Part shown: in pieces, positions 46,989 through 57,559 of the stretch | Position numbering within the stretch: position 1 is the first letter of the stretch | Layout of the letters: the number at the start of each line of letters is the position of its first letter | Assembly: GCA_030374805.1 (NCBI GenBank) | Contig: JARGSG010000031.1 | Span: forward strand, 310,001-374,000 | Length of the DNA stretch: 64,000 nt | Direction of reading: 5' to 3' | Origin: Gracilaria gracilis | Lineage: Eukaryota > Rhodophyta > Florideophyceae > Gracilariales > Gracilariaceae | Notes under the pieces: model-generated | The model's input: the letters and a program-made list of their open reading frames with translations, nothing else | What the model was told of the DNA's origin: nothing | The model's database searches: none | Position numbers and translations under genes: made by a program

Positions 46989-48357
46989 AGATTATTAGCC
47001 AATATAACCCCAAGCAGAGGGGTTCTTCTCTTGTCAGCTTACAAGAATGATAACGTCGGCGTGTCACAAATAGTGACGTGACCAAAGTCAAAACGGATAA
47101 TGATACCGTAACCGTAGGCTATTCATGGAGTCACCCCCTTCCATTCTGGACGTTCTACAATGACACGCGTCTTTCTCGGTGTGGTAAAGAGATGTACACA
47201 GGCTACACTGTGAGCACTATTGTAACGGTACTGTACTGTAGCTTTGAGAGAGACTACTGTACGTAGATCGTAGACGAACTGCGTACTCCGCGAACAGCAA
47301 CGCAGCGCAAGGGTCTTTTTCCTTCATGTCGGGGTCATTATGAGTCTACTGGTGCATGAACAATTCAATGAATTCTAAGAGAAAAGGGTCATTGACACAA
47401 ATAATTGATACCTGTGTCATTATTTTTTGATCTGGTCCCAACGCTAGGCAAAAAGCAATATACTACTACAAAAACGAAATCGTGAGATAAGCACAAACAA
47501 CCCAACACCCCATCAACTCTTTACCCTTTGTACTTTAGCATTCATAAACTTTATCAATACAGGTACTTTCGTGTTGCACTGAACAAAGTAACTTTGTGCT
47601 TCCAATTGTGTTGTAATAGTGACAATACGTGTAACAAAGACTCATCTCTGTTGAAATGACTGTTTGTTGCACGAGGTATACATACATTTACCGTCTTTAC
47701 TGTTGAATTAAGACAAACGCATTTGTTCATTAATCAAGCTTTATAGTCTTATCTTTTCAGGAACAAAGAATACGATAGTTATAAATGTTTCATTTCGTAC
47801 ATACGGTACAATTCGATAGGGATTTAAAACATCGTTTGTTTACTTTGCAAAAATAGGTGTCTACTGTTGGCAGATACCGAAATGGTTTGCGGTCAATAAA
47901 AACAGTGAATGTGTTATTTAATGACAAAAAACGTGTTTGAACTGCTAAGTCTCGTACATAACGAAAGAAGGGATAAAATTACGTCTAGAAAGCTTAGCTT
48001 CTTACCATCTGCTACACACCTGTTTCGACATTTTACGTCGTTGACCAACAAAATGCATGACAATTGCATGGATATGTTTCGAGAAACATTGAATCTAACT
48101 CTTGGTTCTTTTTGTACCCATCTTCGAGCGTACTTTTCTCTCAGCATACGACTGAACAGTGCTCAGAACCTTATTTTTTATTGGAGCACTGCAGAGAGAG
48201 TAACATGCTCCCAACGACATTTACGTAGGATCGAGATCTCAGATTATCCGTGTCAGGTTTTTCGTATCTTTAATTCATAAGACCACTAAACTGCTCTTGC
48301 TGTTCTCTTAACATGAATCTAGAAATGACATCAAAGCTTTGTTACTTCTTATTTGTA
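46989..48357. other. AT-rich stretch with one ambiguous frame
   Basis: Mostly non-coding to the eye. 47,921-48,280 (+) is open from an ATG (MTKNVFELLSLVHNERRDK), and 47,914-48,147 (-) is open on the other strand; I cannot tell which, if either, is real. Confidence 0.3.
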
Positions 48358-49207
48358 CTATTGAACCTCTCTCTTTCTCAAGCAGACGTGATCTTCGGCA
48401 TCGTACAGTTCGTTTTTCCGAAAGAGTTTCAAAACTACTGTTAAAGAACGAGGAGATCCATTATCGTCATAAACGTCGTGAAACGCTTTCAATGCATTGC
48501 TCCATTCTTCAAAAGGTTTCTCGATGTAGATATCAAACGTAAGTGGAGCGAACTCAGCAACACAAAGAACGAGGTCTCTGTATCGCTTGTAGGCATTTTT
48601 TTGACCACTTTTGCACCAAACCTGATTAGAATACCCTCCAAGTAGAGATTATCTACTCATCGCATATTTCAAAAGTCGAACTGGTAATATACCCCTTGTT
48701 CCGGTACACCATACACACAGATCGGTATAAGGGCCTCAATTGTTCTCGGTAGCCGGGGAACATATCTTGGACAAACAACTCTCTTCAGTTTAACGACTTC
48801 AGGAGTCGAACTTTGCACACCAAGTTGATCTGTACGCTTGTGAATAACAGTATCAACAGCATTAATTTCAAAACCAAAATTGTCTGCAGTGGATATGTTT
48901 CGAGACGTCTCTAAGTTTCTCGAGTTTGAAGCAGATATTCGAATTGATTTTCGTCCGATAAGGTAGTTCAATCGTCGCCCTAACAGATTAAAATGAACTC
49001 TGTCATGTCATGTTCTTCATAGTGCGATGAATCATTTTCAAACTTCCACGATACTTCCCGAGAGCGCAATGACGTTGACGCCATGAGAAGAATTTCTGCT
49101 CGTAGCTTTTTCGCTGTACTGTCCTCTTCATAAATTTGAATTGGTACAAGAAACCCACTACCAGTACCACCTCCTTGAATAGCCACTTTTGCTCCGTAGC
49201 GTTCCAT
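48358..49207 (-). pseudogene. possible minus-strand gene inside the YR element
   Basis: Three coding-like blocks on the minus strand. 48,980-49,207 starts with ATG (MERYGAKVAIQGGGTGSGFL); 48,669-48,971 has no ATG (KLKRVVCPRYVPRLPRTIEA); 48,358-48,648 has no ATG but is rich in sensible protein sequence (RYRDLVLCVAEFAPLTFDIY, EWSNALKAFHDVYDDNGSPR). They lie in different frames, so this is either an intron-bearing gene or a decayed one. No family recognised. It would be transcribed away from the palindrome array. Confidence 0.4.
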
Positions 49208-49385
49208 CGGCCAATATCCTTTCCACTTCGATGTTCACTTCTTGATTCGTTGATGTCACACACCGAATCTACTTCTGTAGATTCTGGAAGTCAATGTTGA
49301 GTACATGTTGGCAACAAAGATTCTCATCTTCCAGCATCATGTACAGGAGTTTTGTCGATCACAAGCAGAAATGCTCTCATGGTGC

Positions 49386-49885
49386 ACATGAACGTTCACT
49401 GTAAAACGTTGAACGTCCACTTCGAAACGGTGAACGTTCACTGCGAAACGGTGAACGTTCACTGCGGAACGGTAAACGTTCACGTTTTTCCCTGACCATG
49501 AAAGCTCACTGGAACAATGCGGTGAACTCTCACTGCATTACAGTAAAGTTCACTGTCATGCAGTGAACGCTCATCCCATGTAGTGAACGTTCACCGTTGT
49601 GCACGACAGTGAACGTTCACCGATATTGATGGCAGTGAACGTTCATTAACGGGCAATGAACATTCACTACATTACACTGCACTAAAATGCATTACACTGC
49701 ACCACAGTGAACGTGCATTCACGTGCTATGAACGTTCACTGCCATCCATATCGGTGAACGTTCACTGTCATGCACAACGGTGAACGTTCACTACATGAGA
49801 TGAGCGTTCACTGCATGGCAGTCAACGTTCACTGTCGTGCAATGAACGTTCACGGCACGTGAATGAACTTTCACCTTATGACAGT
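49386..49885. repeat. array of the GTGAACGTTCAC palindrome, large copy
   Basis: About 21 units of the 12-bp perfect palindrome GTGAACGTTCAC or close variants, at roughly 20-35 bp spacing; six are exact. The whole array is also folded on itself: 49,577-49,660 is the near reverse complement of 49,713-49,797, and the match continues more weakly to about 49,510 and 49,870, giving a dyad axis near 49,687. It lies about 150 bp upstream of the YR gene. Confidence 0.9.
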
Positions 49886-50037
49886 GAGTGGTGACCGTCG
49901 TGCGATGACCATTCGAAGCCTAGACATCGCACCAGTTCATGGTTTCACAGTTCTGGTCATTCAGTGACGTTCAAATCTTTCATGTGGGAAGTCTGCAGGG
50001 CGTTGGTTCATTAGCGTAAAGGCAGCGAAGATCACAT

Positions 50038-51255
50038 AAGACCCGAAAGTATGACGCTCTGGTCAATGAATGGAGAGGGAAACCGCGAAGGAGATTTCGG
50101 CGATCTTCCAACTATAGCTTCACCGCCCTTGTTCTAGTTGAGGAGCTCGTTCCAATCGCAAACAGCAAAGCGACAAAGGCCAACACGAAGAAAGCTGGGC
50201 GACTCCTCTCATTATTCGCCCAACAACATCAGATGAAAGATCCCACACATGTCAGTTTGAAGAGTTCAGAGCTTGTTATAAATTTAATTGCTCAGCATTG
50301 CAACTACCAAAAACCCAATATGCTTCGGTATGACTCTGTTCTTGCATTATGTCAAGGTCTACGACATGTCTATATGAATAATGGTCACTCAACTTCATGG
50401 AATCCAAATGGTGCAAATGGCTGTGTTGGAAACCCTTTGATCAATAATGAAGACTTTACCCGCTTTAGAAAAGCGTATCGCGTTGTCGCCGCTCGAAAAG
50501 GTGACATTGAAATAAGAACGCGGCCTATATCGGTAAAGCTCGTTTGTGATCTGGCGCAACGCTTTTAGTTTGGAAGCGGTGGGGTTGTCAAAGTGGAAAA
50601 CGTTTTGTTGCACCCAATTATGGTCCTGGGGCTCAATTTAGGCTTGAGATACGATGAAATTCTTAAATTGTCTTATCAACACTGGACCACAACTTCGGAT
50701 GCGATTACGCTGACGATTTCGGCTGCGACACAAAATTCGACGAAAGAACGCGTATACACTTTTCGTGAGTGGTCTGGATCAAAATGTTTGCCTTATTCTA
50801 TACTTTTGGATCCTTTTGTCGCTTTACAATCTTGGATATGTGTTCGTGGTCCTTTCGATGGATATCTCTTTTGCAATATGAAAACCACTAACGCCGGACC
50901 CGTTATTCAACATGACACAGCATTTTCTGCGGTAAAGTTTACCGCTCTTTTACGAAGTTGTCTCTGTTCAATTGGAGTTGGAACAGCTGATGCTGACGCG
51001 TATTCCCAACATTCTTTGAAAAGAGGATCTGTTCAGCTCTATCGCTCACTAGGGGACAAAGACTAGTTTATTATGGAGCTAGTCAAATCGTCCGATTGTA
51101 CCTCGTACTCTAATTACTGTGAAGTATAAAATGATGGCCAATCTGCGTTACCAAGATTTAGCTCTTTGAATTCTTTCCTGAATCATGCGCATACAATTTC
51201 AGAGGAACAAATGGACGAGAATGACGAAGAAACGGTGCGTGAAATACTCAATTGA
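50038..51255 (+). pseudogene. tyrosine recombinase, copy 1
   Basis: A 1,218-bp span co-linear with copy 2 (56,342-57,559), with no length change between them. A basic N-terminus (RKYDALVNEWRGKPRRRFRR), a helical DNA-binding domain (residues ~35-180), then the catalytic domain: GLNLGLRYDEILKLSYQ with the box I Arg (residue 204) and HSLKRGSVQLYRSLG as box II. In copy 2 the nucleophile is the Tyr of EVYND; copy 1 does not keep it. YRs cut and rejoin DNA through a tyrosine. No reverse transcriptase lies nearby, unlike DIRS retroelements; Crypton-like DNA elements are the nearest known type. It has a few in-frame stops, so the copy is dead. No introns. Confidence 0.8.
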
Positions 51256-52066
51256 CTGAGCACTCTTTGGAAAGAGCAAGAGTGACACGGTTCGGGGTAT
51301 ATGGTAGCAAAATGGAGGGAATACGGCCAGTACAAAAGCTTCAGGCAGTAACATGTTGTCTATTGGAACAGCGTACGCGTCGACGATGGGCACAGGATCT
51401 AGTAACGCAAACTTTGCCGGAAGGTCAATGAGGTCAAATAAAAATGGCGACAGAGAACCTGTTTCAGCAGCACGCAGAGAAATCGAGAAGCCGCTGACAG
51501 TAAAACAGATGTTCTTTCACTCAACCTGGCTGAAAAGACGGTTGTTGTAGGAGGTCAATCGACGAGCGTGTGGAAGAAACTGGCAGAGCTAGTTCGGAAC
51601 AGTCTTTAATGAGAAGAACGCGCGCTGCAGGGATAATATGACGTGCAGAGCATTCAAAAGACTCTGTGAGCAATTGCAGAGCTGCTGCGCACAGAAGCTA
51701 TAGAGAATGTTATCCGAGACGATGCGCACGCAATATGGTTAGCCACGTGAGCGACAATTCGGTGTAGATCACCGCACGCGTCCCGTCGCAAATGAAGTAC
51801 GAACGAGTGAGCCAGGCCTCGCCGACTGCTTGAGACACCGTCGACACAAGGCAGATGCACAGAATCAAAATTTCAAAATAGCCAAGGGGCACACAAAGTG
51901 CACAATGGAAGTCAGTGAATTGCTGCCACGTGGCTCCATAGTGCACTAAGATTCGGGCAGTGCCATCGCTCTGCTACCGCTACCGTCACGAAAGCGATCT
52001 TGATCTTCCCAGTCTCACTAAAGTTTTGCCTTCAGTCGTTTTACTCTACCACATTGCTTCCAATTA
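51256..52066. other. spacer between YR and the second protein
   Basis: No convincing gene. Short frames at 51,353-51,550 (+) and 51,654-51,946 (-) have no support from the other element copies. Confidence 0.4.
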
Positions 52067-53338
52067 ATGGAGTCATACCATGAGCGAATCCGAACGGTGC
52101 ATTTGGGAACAAGTTTGAGACAAATTCACATTAAATTGTGTGCCCTTGAAGTCAATCGCAATGGAACTAATTTGATACAACGATTGAGAAACCGTGCCGC
52201 CGGTGTCGTCAACGATCTTCCAGATTCTGTAAAGAAGGAGATTGACCAGTGCAAATCGCGTTCGGCAAAAACTAATAGAACACGCAACGCATTATACAAA
52301 AACATTGGAACTTTGTGGCTTGGAATTCAAGGGCAAGATACTCCACAGCGTGTGGACGAAGAAAGAGGTGCAATAGAGTTTGAAAAGGAGGCCAAGAATA
52401 TAATTTTATGGATCTGGCAGCTGTGCGAATTCTGCCCAATGTGGGTGTGCGAGATGCCAGTGATGGTTGTATTCTTCAGCATTGGATTCCTCTGGTACTT
52501 AAAAGCAACTATGCATCGCGAAATTTCAAACAATATCACGGACGAACCTGATAAATACGATGTTTGTATGAAAAAGTTGTCTCCTGTAGACGAATAGACG
52601 TTTATGAAACTTTTTATCGACAATGTCAATATGTTTCTACCACGAAAACATCAAGCAGCACATGATGGCCTTTCGTTTCCCTGGGCTCGAGATAACGCTA
52701 CAATTCAAGAATCTTTTTGTGAGTCTGGATTTGTTCTGTTGCGTAAATCGCTGAGGCTACTTCAGAACATGTGCGCATTCCTACCGTGAAGTTTAGCGCT
52801 TTCGGAGAAGCGCAAAAACGCTTGTAATATGGAATGGTTGACTCTGGAACAGTTTGTTCTATCGACACAGCGTGGAAGAAAACGGAAGCGCGACGATGAT
52901 TGCGCACAACCAGAAATGTTGAACACCGTAAACAACAAAAAATGCGGCTCTGCTTACCCCTTTTTGGTTTGTGTTCGCGACATGATTCCTCCTACCGCCT
53001 CATGGAGTAGTTTGTTTGGGGCAACGCTTCAGTTTGAGAAAGCAGAAGGAAAAGATTTTGGAGGAGCGGAACCCAGAATCTTTTTTGATATATTTCAATA
53101 TTGGTTACTGCTACGGGAAGCAACATTGAGTTCCTATGGTCGTATAATTGACAAGGAGTGTTTGGAGCCTACTGCCAGTGCGGGTCGTGAGGGTCCAATG
53201 ATGTCCACTTCATTCTCCTTGATTGAGAAAGAGTGGAAAGTTGTATACCACGTTTTACTAGTTCTAGAAACTATACTAGGTGACAATATGAAGACATTTG
53301 ATGACGTGATAGCATTAGTCATTCTTAAGAAAACGTAA
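52067..53338 (+). pseudogene. YR-element second protein (gene B), copy 1
   Basis: Starts at ATG 52,067 (MESYHERIRTVHLGTS) and can be followed to 53,338, about 420 residues, with a few breaks. Seen: a helical N-terminal domain (RLRNRAAGVVNDLPD, KNIGTLWLGIQGQDT); a W/C-rich hydrophobic segment (residues ~118-155, MPVMVVFFSIGFLWYL), likely one membrane span; a middle region starting FMKLFIDNV; a basic stretch (RGRKRKRDDD); and a C-terminal domain with CGSAYPFLV, EPRIFFDIF and SFSLIEKEW. It aligns along its whole length with 62,507-63,756 on the other strand. I recognise no family. It lies about 0.8 kb after the YR gene on the same strand. Confidence 0.7.
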
Positions 53339-53504
53339 TTTTTCCATTAAAGTTGAAAGTGTCTTCCTCCAATGACTTTGCCTTGCAAAACATTGCTTGA
53401 CCTTCCCTGGCTCACTACGTGTTTATCGAATCATTAATTGTGGAAGTCGGTACCGGGTTGTAAAGTTAAGCCTGCGTTAGAAACTGAATACTGAAAAGGG
53501 CGGT

Positions 53505-54623
53505 TTGTGGACGCCACACTCGCATGCGAGCCAACACGCCGCCTGTGCGGTGGAGTCAGTACAACAGCGATCTAGGGCGAATAAGAGCCCGGCGGAGCTA
53601 GAAGCTGGGACAGAGGCAGAACACAGGGCGGTTTGCGAAAGCTTGAAAGCGGACCAGCGCTTAGAATTGCAGCGTATATGTGCGGCCATCCGTGGCGATG
53701 CGAGGGTGTCGAGGAGGGCGACGCTGAGAGGCGCAGTCATGTCAGGACTTGAAAAAGCGCGACAGAGCCACAATGCTGCGCGTTCAGCGGTTTCAGTGCT
53801 GACTCGTGAGCGGCACTGTCGTGGGGTAAAGAGCTAAAGGAGGGCGGCAGAACCACAAATTCATTCAAAGAGTGGCCGCGATGTCGTACACCGAAGAGCT
53901 GCAGAGCCCACGATAACAACGGAGGTAGCTCGGAGACGGGGGGCCCAGGGTCCACGACGTTGACAAAGATGGGTTAAAGGGTGGCTGAGCTGGAGCAAAC
54001 ACGTCGGCGGCGGAAGTGGCGTGAATAAGGCAAAAAAGGAGCGCCTAGAAGCGCGAGAAGTGGCCAAAGCTATGCATAATGACCAGGCAGAGTGGCAGTA
54101 TTGGAGTGGCAAAGTACCAAAAAGGTCGGAGAGATTGAGCGAGGAGCACAAAACACGGCGAAGAGAGAAGAATGAGAAGCGTTAAGGTAGACTGAGCACG
54201 AGCGCACAAAAATAACCAAAAAAGTGACCGAAGCGGAGGAGCGGGCTCGGTGCCTAGCGAAGAAGGCGAACAAGCGCACGCGGTGATCAGTTGCAAACGC
54301 GGCGCCTTTGAACGATCATAAAGCGCGTAGGACAGTGCAGTGGTAGATTGAAGGAGCGCTTGGGGCTAGAGAGCGGCAAAGACGAGGGGCGTGGACGGAA
54401 AGGTAACCAAAAAGCAGTCCAGCATGAGAATAGAATAATGTAGAAGTTTTCACAAGGGCGTTAAATATTGTAGCGGAAGTAACGACAAAAGCGGCGCCAA
54501 GAGCGCGAATGTGGACAATCTGTGCACTGACGAGCGCGGCGCCGTCGGTTGAAGTGCGGAAAAGAACAGCGGTGGGATCAGCGAAAGAATCTACACGCGC
54601 TAGTGTTAACGCGTTTTGAAGAC
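53505..54623 (+). pseudogene. possible third gene of the YR element
   Basis: Charged, coding-like plus-strand blocks in changing frames. 53,505-53,837 has LKADQRLELQRICAAIRGDA and a string of Ala/Arg/Glu helices; 54,021-54,184 has ERLEAREVAKAMHNDQAEWQ; then VTEAEERARCLAKKANKRTR near 54,220; then a frame ending ESTRASVNAF at 54,623. The composition suggests a highly basic, helical protein. No family recognised. It is decayed or spliced. Weak because no second copy was found at the matching place near 62.4 kb. Confidence 0.35.
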
Positions 54624-54675
54624 GGCGCAAATTGCTGTCTGGTTGCTACGTGCACACGTTTACTTCTGTGATATG

Positions 54676-54722
54676 CAGTGAGCGTTCACTGCTGTCAATA
54701 TGCATTGAACGTTCACAGCTGT
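54676..54722. repeat. short palindrome array
   Basis: Two variants of GTGAACGTTCAC plus one GCTGTACAGC, just before the GGC-rich tract. Confidence 0.75.
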
Positions 54723-54734
54723 ACAGCAAAAGTG

Positions 54735-55760
54735 AAAATGGTGGCTTGGTGGTGGCTGGGCGTTGGCCCTTATCTTACCAGGCGGTGGCGGATACCTGAC
54801 GGAGGCGGCAGTGCGGAGGTGCTGATGGTGGTGCGGAGGTACTGCGGCCGTGCCATTGGTGTCGCAATGTTGCGGCAATGTCGTTGTTGCGGCTGTATTA
54901 GTACTGAAGTGGTGGTTGCAATAGTACGACAGTAGTGTTGAGGTATTACGGCTATGGCGCTTGTTGCAGAATCAGTCCTGCATTTGTTTGTAGTCGACGA
55001 GGTAATGGCAGTAGTGTGGTGACGGAGAAGAGTTGGGGGCTGCGGCAGTGGCCCTGGTCTGGCGGTGACCTTAAGATTGCGCGGTGCCACCGCCAGTGGT
55101 ACCTAGGATGACAAACGGCGGGGGCAGATGGGCGGTGAAGGCAGCGGGGATGGATACGCGACAGAGCGGCGGCGATGAATATGCGGCTAACTGGTGAAAA
55201 TCGGGCTACGATGGGGGTGGGTTGTGGCCAACCGGCAGTGACAAGGCAGCAGCAAAGGCGGCGGCGGCACCGGCGTCAGGCGGCTAGGTGAAGCTGGATA
55301 AACGAAGACAATGGTAGACAATGATAGCTAAGCGACAGCAGTGGCGATAATGGCAACTGTATCTAGGCGGCGGTGGCTTTTCGGCAGCAACTATGGGTGA
55401 GCGGCAGCGAAGAAAGCCACCATTGAATGATGGAGGCACGTGTGGCGCTGGATACGCAGCGGTGATGACTTGAGCCCGGCGGCGATGGCGAGAGAGCAAG
55501 GCGCTGGTAAATGCGCAGGTACGGCAACGATAGCTCGGTGGCATCGCGAAAATGAATAGGCTGCAGGAGAAAGAGCAGTTGCAACGGTAACTGGGCAGCA
55601 ACAATAGCTATGAAGCTATACGATGGGGGAACTGTTTCTAAGACACCAATGACATTAGCAACGGTAGCGCCGGTGGTATGAAGTCTATGCAACTTCGTTG
55701 GCGCTTTGGCCCTGACGGCGTCCAGGCGACGGCACGCAACGCCAATGAATGCGTTCAAAT
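54735..55760 (+). repeat. GGC/GGT-rich low-complexity tract, copy 1
   Basis: About 1 kb with dense GGCGG, GGTGG and GGCAG triplets on the plus strand. Open frames here (for example 55,363-55,905 minus) are triplet-driven and not convincing. The matching tract in the inverted copy is 60,590-62,400. It may form G-quadruplexes. Confidence 0.75.
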
Positions 55761-55823
55761 CAAGTGTAAATGACAATTCATCGTTTGGATGGTACTCTGT
55801 ACAAAGTACGGCGGTAGTATACA

Positions 55824-55996
55824 GCGCAGTGAACGTCCAATGCTGCGTAAGGCAATAGTGAACGTTCACCGTGCTGTACAGCAGTGAACGTTCACCGCCT
55901 TGCATGGCAGTGAACGTTCATCGTGCTGTACAGCAGTGAACGTTCGCTGCGGTGTACAGCACTGAACGTTCACCGCCTTACGCAGCAGTGAGCTTT
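55824..55996. repeat. palindrome array beside module M2
   Basis: About seven GTGAACGTTCAC units (two exact) alternating with a second palindrome, GCTGTACAGC (two exact, one near). It ends 10 bp before M2. Confidence 0.85.
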
Positions 55997-56006
55997 AACT
56001 GCCACT

Positions 56007-56243
56007 GGCACAACAATGACACGTAAGACTTTTCAGGGGCGAGAGCGAGGGTTACTTAACCTCAAATGTTGGATATAGAAGAGTCTTTTTGAGCACAACG
56101 AATGTCTTACCCAGGCTGTCAGTCACGCTGTGTGTGACTGACAAACAGGGGAACACAAACGACTATTTTACTACGCATAGTCGTAGCAAAAATTCGCCTC
56201 CAAAACTCAACCGCGAAAGGGGGTCATTACGCAGGTATAATTT
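56007..56243 (+). repeat. YR-element module M2
   Basis: Second copy, more diverged than M1 and M3. Inverted repeat 1: GTCAGTCAC (56,118-56,126), spacer GCTGTGT, GTGACTGAC (56,134-56,142). Inverted repeat 2: TTTTACTACG (56,166-56,175), spacer CATAGT, CGTAGCAAAA (56,182-56,191). The arms equal those of M1 and M3 while the spacers differ. It ends about 100 bp before YR copy 2. Confidence 0.85.
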
Positions 56244-56341
56244 TTCGTGTCCAGTCTTGACAACCTGTGCATCATTGAGAGCTGCCACTCTTCTTCTTGC
56301 TGGTTCATCAAGCCCTTCTGATACATTTGATTTAATGCGTC

Positions 56342-57559
56342 ATGACGAGAAAGTACGACTCTCTATTACAAGGGTGGAACGGAAAACGCAGGAGAGCATG
56401 TCGGAGAAATCGGATTCAAACATTTAGTGCCGTCGTGCCGGTTCAGGAACTAGTTCAAACTTCAAACAGTGCCACGACGAAAGCAAACACGCAAAGAGCT
56501 GAGCGACTCCTCCTCGCATTTGCTACACAAAACGAGTGCAAAGATCCGGAGGACGTTTCCGCAGCCAGCTCAGAGCTGGTGATAAACTTAATCGCTTAGC
56601 ACTGTAACTACCAAAAGCTCGGCATGCTTCGCTACGATTCCGTTCTTGCTTTGAGTCAGGGTCTAAGAAACCTCTGTTTAAATCACGGTCACTGCTTATC
56701 TTGGAATCCGAAGGCCAGTGCAGGTTGTCTCGGAAACCCGTTAATAAACAATGAAGATCACAATCGGTTTCGAACGGCATATAAAGTTTTGAGCTTTTGA
56801 AATGGTGATGTGAAAATGCGAGCTCGTCCCATAACATTCCAGTTAGTTTGCGACCTGCCTGAGAAATTTTGGTTTGGTAATGGTGGTCTTGTCAAAGCTG
56901 AAAACGTTCTGCTGCACACAATAATGTTCATCGGCCTAAATTTAGGTGTACGCTACGATGAAGTTCTCAAGCTCTCTTATCAGTATCTTTCAACAACATC
57001 AGAGGCGATTACACCGAGAATCCCGGCAGTGACGAAGAATTCAACACAGGAGCGCGTTTATCATGTTCGTGAGTGGGTTGGCTGTAAGAGATTACGTTAT
57101 TCCATTATCATGGATCCCTGCATTGCGATGTTTTTATGGATTTGCCTCCGCGGATCTCATGATGGTTATCTGTTCTGCAACCTGAAGAACACTAACGCAG
57201 GACCACTTCTACAACATGATACTGCCTTCTCAGCAGTGAAGTTTAGAGAGCTCTTGAGAAGTCGTCTCTGCTCTATTGATGTTAGAAAGGCAGACTCACA
57301 TGCGTACCTCAGGCATTCGTTGAAAAGAGGAGCAGTTCAACTATATCGCTCACTTGGATACAAAGATGAGTTTATTATGGAACTTGTTAAGTTGTCAGAT
57401 TTTACTTCGGACTATAATAATTGCGAGGTGTACAACGATTGCCAGTCTAATCTACCGCGTTTCAGCTCCATGAGATCGTTTCTTGATCACGCTGTATCTC
57501 TTGCAGACGAGCAAGTGAACGAGAGTGACGAGGAAACCATTGAAGACATATTCCAATGA
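56342..57559 (+). pseudogene. tyrosine recombinase, copy 2
   Basis: Starts at ATG 56,342 (MTRKYDSLLQGWNGKRRR); 1,218 bp, 405 codons plus stop, no introns. From 56,810 it is open to the end (249 residues). Catalytic features: GLNLGVRYDEVLKLSYQ (Arg 204); HSLKRGAVQLYRSLG (His 325, box II, with Lys where HxxR has Arg and an Arg next to it); Tyr 364 in EVYND as the likely nucleophile. The C-terminus is acidic (NESDEETIEDIFQ). It has in-frame stops in the N-terminal third, so it is dead as it stands. It sits right behind module M2, as if expressed from it. Confidence 0.85.

Noticed and set aside
49386-49885. CRISPR-like regularly spaced repeat
   Set aside because: Units are 12-bp variable palindromes with uneven spacing, the genome is eukaryotic and there are no cas genes.
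53861-54630. Leu/Ser-rich minus-strand frames with membrane-like stretches
   Set aside because: Shadows of charged plus-strand blocks; no starts or motifs of their own.
55284-55905. 106- and 180-residue minus-strand frames
   Set aside because: Driven by GGC triplets and the palindrome array; no support from the inverted copy.
50038-57559. DIRS-type retroelement
   Set aside because: DIRS elements pair the recombinase with reverse transcriptase and RNase H; none is present between or near the YR genes.
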